From Rotaria socialis (taxonomy: Eukaryota > Rotifera > Eurotatoria > Philodinida > Philodinidae): a stretch of 64,000 bases of DNA. The notes under the pieces were generated by a model. That model was not told the DNA's origin. It worked only from the letters and a program-made list of their open reading frames with translations, and made no database searches. The stretch spans positions 59,503 through 123,502 of the forward strand of contig CAJNYU010001144.1 in assembly GCA_905331475.1 (NCBI GenBank), read 5' to 3'. Shown here piece by piece: positions 57,978 through 64,000 of the stretch. A program made the position numbers and the translations under genes. Each line of letters opens with the position of its first letter. Within the stretch, counting starts at the first letter, position 1.

Positions 57978-60900
57978 TGATTCAACAGATTTGTATTCAA
58001 TTTGTTATTGTTTTCACTTTTCTTGTTTTTTCATTGCCGTATTAAGGTTGTTAAATTTTGTTTTTTTTTGTTTTCTTTGTTATTGAACATCATGTTTTTG
58101 CTATGATGTTTACAATCTTGTTATTTCATCTCAATTACATCAAATGAAGACAAAAATAAATAATCTTTTGTTACACTATGAAGAACAAAAATGCCGAATT
58201 TCAATCATGTCTCTTTCAATAATAGATAGATAACTAATTTACCATCTATAGTTTTACACGCAGCAATGAAATATTGTTTAGTAAATAGAAAAGAAACTTT
58301 CATCATATCATAAAATATGATATGTTTCGTGTCAAGTGCACTGTCTATTATTAGATTAAATAATCATATCAGAAAACAGTTTTATTACTTCTCATGGCGA
58401 TGAAGTCTTGCTTTTATTTCTCTATTTAAAATTTCATAAAATGATTTGATGATACTATGAAATTTTCGAAGTATTTATTTTCGTTTTTTAAAATTTATCC
58501 AAACCTAAATGTTGACTGATCATGATACGGATTGTGTTGACATTCAATATTAAAAACACGTGCAAATAAAACAGAGAATCGAATACCATGGTTGTAAAAA
58601 TAGATGTCATAAATATTGTTTCATGTCGAAAATGTAACGATCACAAACTTGTAAGTGCCGGTTCAAACTCGATTTACGTTCGGTGCGTTGGCAGTGAAAG
58701 AAGACTTGTAAACGTCAATTCTGATTATTGTAGTATTTCTACAGTATTTAATTAACTAGATAATGAATTGATAGATCAATTGTTATCGATATCATTTTAT
58801 TATCCCAATTAAATTGTTCTAAAATCTAATGTTTTATTTACTGTTTTTTTTGTTTACTCAAAAAGTGAGTACACTCTAGATTCGGTCAGTGTGTCCGGCC
58901 GTTAACACGATAACTCTTGAAAGCCTCATCCAATTGTCTTGAAATTTTGTACACAGAATGATCTCATCAATATCTCAGTCGAGTTCGAAAATGAGAGGGA
59001 TCCGTCAAGAAATGGCTGAGTTATCGAAAAAATTGTCATTATTGACCAGGCCATCCTTGAGGGGAGTGGAGTACAGGGATTTTTTCTCAGAACTATTCAA
59101 AACATACATAAATCGACTCAGTTTTTGCAGTACACACAACAATCGGATGCAAATCCGATGTTTCCTCATTTATTTCTAAGTAATATAGTTTCATCTAACA
59201 AATATGAAAAATCATAAAGAAATAATAGTAAATGTGCCAGGTCTCTAAACATATCAATAAAATGTTTTTTTTCTCTCTATAACAATATATGACACAACGA
59301 TAAAAATGAATCCTTCTATACTAATAAACTGTTTCTAGACCAGTTTTACTACTTTTTTCATTCTATCTAAATCGTAGAGACAATACGAGATATGAAAGTA
59401 AACTAAATGAACTTTTTAATATGAGATAAGATGAAAAAAATGATTTTTCAAGATTTAACTCTTTTTAAATTGTTATCAATCGAGTATTTTCATGATCGAC
59501 GAATGGGAATGAAGTAAAAATAGAGAATCATTTCAAGTTATCTTTTGCATTCAAGGATGTGAATCGAACAGATGTAGTAAATGAATTAATGCTGTTCTTT
59601 TGTTTTGTATTTAGGAAAAGTTTATAAAAACATCTGAGATCATTTTATATCAAAAACTAAACTTTGATTGGAAGATGAGCAGCACATTGAAAAATTCTTT
59701 ATTTTTGAACTTTTTTGAAAAGTTAATAGATGTTCCATATATATTTGTATCCATTCATGAGTCTAATAGATAGAAATGATCAATATTAGTAAAATGCAAC
59801 TGTTATGATAAAAAATTATTGTTTAGTGTTATTTTAATTCTTTCTACTACTCTACACAATAAGTATACTTGGAAAAGATACTTACAGATAATTTAAAAAA
59901 TACTTCTCTTATCACTGATCAAATAATTTCTTTTTCTTTTCATTACATCGAATAAATCTTGTTAATGATCGTTATCTTTTTATTCTGTACCTACAAAACT
60001 TCTATCTATTGATATTTTCTTGATACCTATATAGTTATTCGTGCTTTTTAAAATAAAAAAATAGATCATAAATGAGCATTCTTTATTTGCGATAGATATA
60101 TTTGTTTTATTGACTTCGTAACAAAATGTTTATAATTACGAGAAATATCAAAGTTCAGTAAAGTGTATAATTACATGAATAATAAAAACGTTTGCTATTT
60201 TATTTATTTGCTATCTTTTTATTGTTGAAACGAATAAATGTTATAAAAAATTCATTTACGCGAAAAAAAAAGAAAAGTGATAATTTTTTCGTTCTCTCTT
60301 TCTCATCTCCATCGAGTCTCTGTTCTATATACTAAATGTAAAAGGCAAATGCCTCATTTGATAATCTTGTCAGTCAAGACTACTCTACTGATTTAGTTTA
60401 ACTGAATATAAGTAAATGTGTTTTTCGTTGCTCTTATTTTTCCGTCTTTTCTCTTCGGCGGCACGTCCAACAAACCGAGCAATACTAAAGAAAAGCAATA
60501 GGCCGTTTTCTTTCTTTTTTCCGCTGGAAATGCAAACGAAAGAAGACAAAATGTTGATCAGGTGTATAGCTACACGTATATATTATAACATTCGATAATG
60601 TCGACATACATCGCGTCCTAGGAAAAGAAAAGGAAAAGAGAAGAGAATCGAACGAAAAAAAAAGATTCTTTATTCGATAATGGAGGTTTCGAGCATTATG
60701 CCACATACATATAACACATACTCACGAATCCGGCATCATCGTTTTTCAACACAATACAACATAGAAAGAATAGAATAGCGGCAACATCCACTATTGTATG
60801 AGGTAATACAATATAATTTGAGAATGTCATCGAACCTCTTGTTGAAAATTTTATTTAAGAACAAAATGTAATATTTCTTTTTTTCTTCTTCGTCTGATTA

Positions 60901-60984
60901 GACGACATCTGATATTCATTCCCACTGTTCAAATCGTATCTTGATATTTTATTATCGATAGCCATGTGAGACGGCAATACAATC
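57978..60984. other. Gene-free stretch between DDX21-like and KCNQ genes
   Basis: 3.0 kb, AT-rich. A 73-codon frame at 58958-59179 lies in a GC-richer patch (about 58860-59120) that reads like part of an old repeat, but I cannot assign it. No tRNA-like fold was convincing. Confidence 0.5.
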
Positions 60985-62704
60985 ATGAATAGTTCATCAC
61001 ATCAGTTTCTACCTATACCAACCGATGAGAATTTATTCTCACCACCGACAATACTTCGTCGAGGATCAAGTAAAATTTCATTACAAACAAACGGTTTTGA
61101 TGAAGAAACTGAAATTGGTTCGCCATTAAGTCATCATATGTCACTTAAACGTTTACATAATCCATTGCAAGCTCGTATTTATAATTTTCTTGAACGACCA
61201 TGTGGTGTATCCTGTTTTTTATATCATTTTTCTGTCTTCGTAGCTGTTATCGGTTGTCTAGTTTACAGTTCAATATTAACTGTTTATGTTGAGCAATCCT
61301 ATTCAATCTTATTTTGGATAGAATTTGTATTATTTATTTTATTTTCTATTGAATACATTGTTCGTGTATGGTCATCCGGTTGTCGAAGTAAATATCGTGG
61401 TCGTCAGGGTCGTTTATTATTTATGCGTAAAGTAATGTGTATTGTTGATTTGTGTGTTATTATTGGTTATACTATATTATTATGTATGGGACTAACTCAT
61501 ACACAATTTAATATTCAACTTGTAAGATATGTAAGAATTCTTCAAATACTCCGATTTCTTCATGTTGATCGACGTCTAACATCATGGCGTCTACTTGGTT
61601 CTGTTGTTTATGATCATCGATATGAATTAATAGCTACGCTTTATTTTTGTTTTATTTTCTTAATTGTTGTTGCTTATTTAATCTGGCTAGTAGAAAAAGA
61701 TGAAAGTAAACCACCTGGTGAAGATATGTTTCACAGTTTTGCTGATACACTTTGGTGGGCCATTGTAACAATGGTAAGTTGAACAAAACAAAAATAGCGA
61801 AAAATATCGCTTTGTTTTATTCATTTATTTTTATTATCTATTTTTCTAGGCAACAATTGGATATGGTGATAAATGTCCCAGTACATATATTGGTAAAATG
61901 ATTACATCATGTTTATGTATTTGTGGTGTTGCATTTTGGACATTACCATCTGGTATTATTGGTTCAGGTTTTGCTTTAAAAGTTGAACAAAAAAAACGTG
62001 AAAAACAATTCAATCGTTTGGTTCCTGCTGCTGCTAGTCTCATACAAAGTTGGTGGCGTATGACAGCTGCTCGTCATCCACGTCTAGTAGCTACATGGCG
62101 TATTTATCGAATTGAAGTAAAACGATCTAATAAATATCATCGTCATGCAGGTTCTTCATTTGCTGTAAATGCACTTGATAGTACTTCTGATACATTACGT
62201 TTACGAAACGGTTCATCTCCATATCATGCATCGTCGAATACAACGTCATTAGAAAAAACTTGTTGGCGTAAAGTTGAAAAAGCTGACGATCTTAGTGTAA
62301 ATCAACGAATTGCTATACGAATGATACGCATTATTAAATATCATGTATCAAAAAGAAAATTTCGCCAAGCACATAAACCATATAATTTTAAAGATATTAT
62401 GGATGAAAATGCTCAAGGAAATTTAAAAGTCATGTATACACTTGCTGATATACAACGACGACTAGATCAAACATTAGGTCTACCAAAATCATATCCAATT
62501 GTTCTATCGGATAAAGAACGTGAACAATTGACACTAAATGCTAAAGTTCAAAGATTAGAAACGAAATTAAGTGGACTTGAAAGACAAACAAATCGAGTTA
62601 TTTCATTACTTGAAGAATTGACTCAACGTTCACATAATGAAGGAAAAGATGTAATCATGAATCGAATACCAACCGTTGCTGAAGAAATAACATCAGGAAC
62701 GTGA
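60985..62704 (+). CDS. KCNQ: Voltage-gated potassium channel, KCNQ (Kv7) type
   Basis: Two exons (60985-61773, 61850-62704) give 547 residues. Six membrane segments and a pore loop; S4 reads VRYVRILQILRFLHVDRR, close to KCNQ1 LRSLRFLQILRMLHVDR; then WRLLGSVVYDHRYELI, the pore with ATIGYGDK, and S6 followed by GSGFALKVEQKKREKQFNR and AAASLIQSWWR, the calmodulin-binding helix A. A C-terminal assembly coiled coil (LNAKVQRLETKLSGLERQ) is present. Kv7 channels carry slow PIP2- and calmodulin-dependent K+ currents. In the pore helix the family's VTVTTIGYG is VTMATIGYG here, and the single intron splits exactly this Met-Ala pair. Polyadenylation signals (AATAAA) cluster near 62803-62825. Confidence 0.96.
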
Positions 62705-63428
62705 TTTGATCACATTATTTATTGTATATCATAGTTTTCATTCCTTCTTTGATTCTTTCTTTTTACTTAGAAAATCTTCTTTGAATTAATTTTTATGGTA
62801 ATAATAAAGAAAATTTTAATAAAATAATACCTTTTAATATATATTAAGTTTAAAATATATTATTTCCTTACATCTCTCTCTCTCTCTATCACACACACGA
62901 CGAAAGCAACTGTCCTATAATAAAAACTAAAAATTCTGTTGTTTTTTGTTGCTTAAACCTGTAATGATCATTTTTAAACTTATATATATATATATATATA
63001 TATTTAGTCTTCAATTCTTATAGTCTCCAAACATTGCATAGGATAGATTGTTAGCGACAACTACAGGTCACTTCAACTTACTGGATTAATAACTGAAAAT
63101 GTTAACCAATGATATTTTTTTTAAGTTCAGAATTATCGTTCATTATGCTCTTGTTTAATTTTAATTTATTTATTTCTAGACCTATTGTTGTTTTGTTTGA
63201 CCAATACTTTTCCTTAGTAAAAATAAATAAAACAGTAGAGAGAAAAAAAGAAACAGTCCCTCAATACAATTACATATGCCATGAATCGTTTGATTAATAC
63301 ATTTACAATAGATTTCCGTACTTATATATAAATGAGATACTTAAGTATTTGTTTTATCAGTATTTTTTTTTCGCTCTCTAGATTGTAAGCTATTTATCGT
63401 TTGATTTTTATTTAATTCTAACACAAAA
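62705..63428. other. Intergenic sequence, KCNQ / CDK2AP
   Basis: Contains (TC)n at about 62872-62888, (TA)n at about 62980-63002, and an acceptor-like TTTTTTTCGCTCTCTAG ending at 63381, 47 bases before the next start. Nothing else recognised. Confidence 0.5.
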
Positions 63429-63893
63429 ATGGACTTGACCATGGATTTATCAATTCGTAAACCGCAACAACAACAATCGCCTATTGCACCATCACGGCCA
63501 ATTCTTAACCCAGCAGCACCGTCTAGTATGTTACAAGGTTCAGCTGGTCGAAATTCACCACTACTACTACCTCCACCAGCACCAGCACCAACAACAGCTT
63601 CTCCTTCGCTTTCCCATACGCCTGTGCATCAACAGCAGATAAAACAACAATCTCAATCATATGTTCCAATTCCACCAGCTGTTCAACAACAATTAAATCA
63701 AGTTCAACAACGTGTTATGCAACAAACGAAGTATGTTCAATTACTTAATGTTATTGAAGAAATGGGTAAAGATATTAAACCAACATATGCGGGCAATAAA
63801 AATTCAGCTGAACGTTTACGGCGTGCGATTGCATCAGCTCGTGTTCTGGTTCGAGAATGTCAACTTGAATGTGATCGAAATAGTCGACCTTGA
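63429..63893 (+). CDS. CDK2-associated protein 1/2 (DOC-1 family)
   Basis: Intronless, 154 residues; human CDK2AP1 has 115. The C-terminal 60 residues match the DOC-1 domain: [40 protein letters not shown] and [14 protein letters not shown] (human VRECLAETERNARS). The N-terminal 90 residues are Pro/Gln/Ser-rich and disordered. CDK2AP proteins are subunits of the NuRD chromatin-remodelling complex and were described as CDK2 inhibitors. The single short frame matches intronless small genes elsewhere in the window (LSM8, Tctex1). Confidence 0.93.
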   Translation: MDLTMDLSIRKPQQQQSPIAPSRPILNPAAPSSMLQGSAGRNSPLLLPPPAPAPTTASPSLSHTPVHQQQIKQQSQSYVPIPPAVQQQLNQVQQRVMQQTKYVQLLNVIEEMGKDIKPTYAGNKNSAERLRRAIASARVLVRECQLECDRNSRP

Positions 63894-64000
63894 AACATAT
63901 CAAAATTTATTAATAACAATTTCTGTATATATTTATAAGAAAAAACAAAATGTCTATCAATGTTCTTCTTTTGTTTCTTAAATATATTATTTCGTCGATC

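Noticed and set aside
58655..58710. T-loop-like GGTTCAAACTC, possible tRNA
   Set aside because: No matching acceptor, D-arm or anticodon arm could be folded around it.
58958..59179. 73-codon frame, possible small gene
   Set aside because: No family signature and no splice partners; the surrounding patch looks like an old repeat, so I left it in the intergenic description.

Overview
The window looks like nuclear DNA of a bdelloid rotifer. It is AT-rich and gene-dense, most introns are 45-70 bp with GT..AG borders, and many first exons are preceded closely by a splice-acceptor-like site, which suits spliced-leader trans-splicing (known in rotifers). The genus cannot be fixed from the sequence; Adineta or Rotaria are plausible. 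Nearly every gene is a recognisable animal housekeeping or signalling gene. I rebuilt exon chains by hand by matching splice phases on both sides of each intron; identities rest on remembered family motifs, not on a database search.

Layout. 0.75-10.36 kb, minus strand: the 5' part of TFIIH subunit GTF2H4, the U4/U6 snRNP WD40 protein PRPF4, and nucleoporin NUP93. 10.65-15.93 kb, plus strand: a coiled-coil membrane protein with a CCPG1-like architecture (candidate ER-phagy receptor), then SEPSECS of selenocysteine synthesis. 16.6-18.35 kb, minus strand: an unidentified gene 3' end and a decayed trypsin-like protease.

18.5-31.2 kb is the accessory part. One secreted NHL-repeat gene (19.24-27.27 kb) is stretched by introns of 5.6 kb and 1.0 kb. 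In and around it lie foldback elements made of iterated short palindromes, a TIR element with an assembly gap, telomere-like TGTGGG motifs in inverted orientation, and all the undetermined bases of the window. The foldback family (about 280-290 bp, ends resembling CCCAGG..CCTGGG, a different internal palindromic word per copy) is the best candidate for something undescribed.

31.75-43.1 kb: LSM8; a secreted LURP-one-related (LOR) protein that may be horizontally acquired; a miniature PACT-domain centrosomal protein head-to-head with a Tctex1-type dynein light chain; and a RASEF/Rab45-like coiled-coil GTPase without visible EF-hands. 45.6-58 kb: WBP2 with a whole matrix metalloproteinase gene nested antisense in its second intron, a DPP8/9-like peptidase, and a DDX21-like RNA helicase whose tail carries three tandemly duplicated zinc-knuckle exons. 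61-63.9 kb: a KCNQ-type potassium channel and a CDK2AP1/DOC-1 protein.

The genes are not an operon. They cover transcription and RNA processing (GTF2H4, PRPF4, LSM8, DDX21, CDK2AP, WBP2), nuclear transport, translation, membrane trafficking and centrosome function. PRPF4 and LSM8 both serve the U4/U6 snRNP.
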